A stretch of DNA of 64,000 nucleotides from Prochilodus magdalenae (lineage: Eukaryota; Chordata; Actinopteri; Characiformes; Prochilodontidae). This document shows positions 62,831 to 64,000 of the stretch, one piece after another (within the stretch, counting starts at the first letter, position 1; each line of letters starts with the position of its first letter). The notes below the pieces were generated by a model, which was not told the origin of the DNA, made no database searches, and saw nothing but the letters and a program-made list of their open reading frames with translations. Location of the stretch: positions 1,429,501 to 1,493,500 of the forward strand of contig JAMWET010003934.1 in the NCBI GenBank assembly GCA_024036415.1, written 5' to 3'. The translations under genes and the position numbers were made by a program.

Positions 62831-63111
62831 TCCTCTCAGTCTCTTAGAACATTACTAGAGCCTGTAGTTATATTCTATCCTCCGAGTTCAGTTCACTGTA
62901 AAAAAGCAATATCTTCATGTGAGTGGAGAAGGCTGGAGTGAATAGGGGTTTGCTTGTGTTGTGAAAAACACAAAAGCTTCTTTGAGCTTCTCACGGGGGG
63001 ATACTGCCACGAATCTCTGATCATATCTCCATTTCAAGTAAAGCCAATACTTGGCCTTTTTGCACCTTCTTCAACATCCTTCAGACTGCTACTGAATGAT
63101 TCATTTCACAC

Positions 63112-63125
63112 ACTCACGCACACGC

Positions 63126-63165
<40 letters not shown>

Positions 63166-63167
63166 AG
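63112..63167 (+). repeat. (CA)n microsatellite
   Basis: CA dinucleotides, interrupted by CGCA near the left end and by CTCA at the right. Confidence 0.96.
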
Positions 63168-64000
63168 TTATTTACTGATGTGTAAGGATATTACAGTTCA
63201 GCTGTGACCTTTCACACAATGGCCAACGAATATCTGTTCTGCTATTCAAAATAAAAACCCTTCTGAAGTCGATCTATTTCTCATCAGCACAAACAGCTTC
63301 ATGAATAGAGGCCAGTCTCTCTATTGTATAAGAAACCAGCACTTATGAATAGAAACACAAAGGGAAAACACTGACATATGAATAACGACAGCCGATGACG
63401 AGTCAGACTGCTTTTTGTAGTGTTTGTGGCTGATCTGTCCTAGCTTCAATACATTCTTTGTTCTCAGTTCACTTCTATTTCATTTGCATTTTTAAAACAG
63501 GTTTTGCCACTAGACAGTCTAGTGAAGGTCCTCTGTTGTTGGTTTCTCGTTGATGACTTTACTTAATAAATGTATGTAAGTCAGTGATAATAAGTGAGTG
63601 CTTTCACACTTTAGTAGATCTAAAATAAGCCTAACCTTTTTTAACATTCTCTACTTTAACTAGTAGTACATAACCCCATTAGGTGAAATATGAGGAATAA
63701 ATTAAATGCACCAGTCATTTATTTACTATAGTTATTTATAATGTATGATTTATTTGAGTATAAGTATATATACATATTACTCAAAAGAGCATGTTAAAGG
63801 TTACTTAACACAGCTGCATAGAAGACATAACATTTTTAATTAAATCCCACATTTCATTTTTACATAATCATAACCCATCCAGTTAATTACAACATACTTG
63901 CATTTGTTAAGTGTCTTTTACTCAAATATCTTAAAATCTGCTTAACACAGTTGTGTGGGACTGGTTGACATAACACTTTTTAAGGTGATCCAACAATTCA

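Larger units (their letters stand above)
56046..64000 (-). other. Upstream intron of syt1 (5'UTR region)
   Basis: Because exon 1 has a 3' splice site, this region is probably intron between a 5' untranslated exon and the ATG exon. It contains GA-rich arrays (58942-59865), the CACCATCATTCTCC array (60355-62830) and a CA run (63112-63167). I see no supported exon or promoter. Stretches 56820-58110 and 63170-64000 hold no recognisable feature; the 125-codon frame at 57011-57388 has no domain I recognise. Confidence 0.65.

Noticed and set aside
60419..62858. 459- and 436-codon frames of Asn-Thr-Ile-Ile-Ser-Pro repeats
   Set aside because: Produced by the 20-base minisatellite; the same peptide phrases appear in shifted order in all frames.

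Overview
The window is vertebrate nuclear DNA, almost certainly from a teleost fish and perhaps an ostariophysan. It has widely spaced exons with consensus splice sites, long AT-rich introns, many micro- and minisatellites, tRNA-derived SINE fragments and decayed Tc1-type transposons. The only protein-coding gene I can support is on the minus strand: a synaptotagmin-1-type gene (syt1, possibly the syt1b paralogue). Six coding exons at 56023-55861, 31360-31188, 23659-23534, 14055-13888, 9361-9194 and 4709-4592 join in frame into 305 residues plus one base of the next codon. They cover the lumenal N-terminus, membrane anchor, polybasic stretch, acidic linker, all of C2A and the first part of C2B. 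The remaining C2B exons and the stop codon should lie beyond position 1. The ATG exon is preceded by a splice acceptor, so at least one 5' untranslated exon and the promoter are upstream, above 56046; I could not identify them.

Layout from 1 to 64000 (the reverse of transcription): 1-4591, start of the intron after exon 6, with a SINE remnant; 4592-4709, exon 6; 4710-9193, intron 5 with TTCTA arrays and two TGATGGTGTT minisatellites; 9194-9361, exon 5; 9362-13887, intron 4 with GT/CA repeats, a Tc1 relic and a CCATGGTTACAC minisatellite; 13888-14055, exon 4; 14056-23533, intron 3 with a 4.3-kb pyrimidine-rich array; 23534-23659, exon 3; 23660-31187, intron 2 with a second Tc1 relic; 31188-31360, exon 2; 31361-55860, the 24.5-kb intron 1 with foldback elements, SINEs, a third Tc1 relic and several minisatellites; 55861-56023, exon 1 coding part; 56046-64000, upstream intron sequence with a GA array and a 2.5-kb CACCATCATTCTCC array.

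The longest open frames in the window (about 1088, 702, 459, 436, 314 and 301 codons) all lie inside tandem repeats and are not genes. The most interesting points are how one minisatellite family recurs at five or more places in both orientations within a single transcription unit, the higher-order duplications inside those arrays, the large strand-asymmetric array in intron 3, and the loss of one juxtamembrane cysteine in the predicted protein. I found no convincing new biological system, and no RNA gene, CRISPR array or operon.
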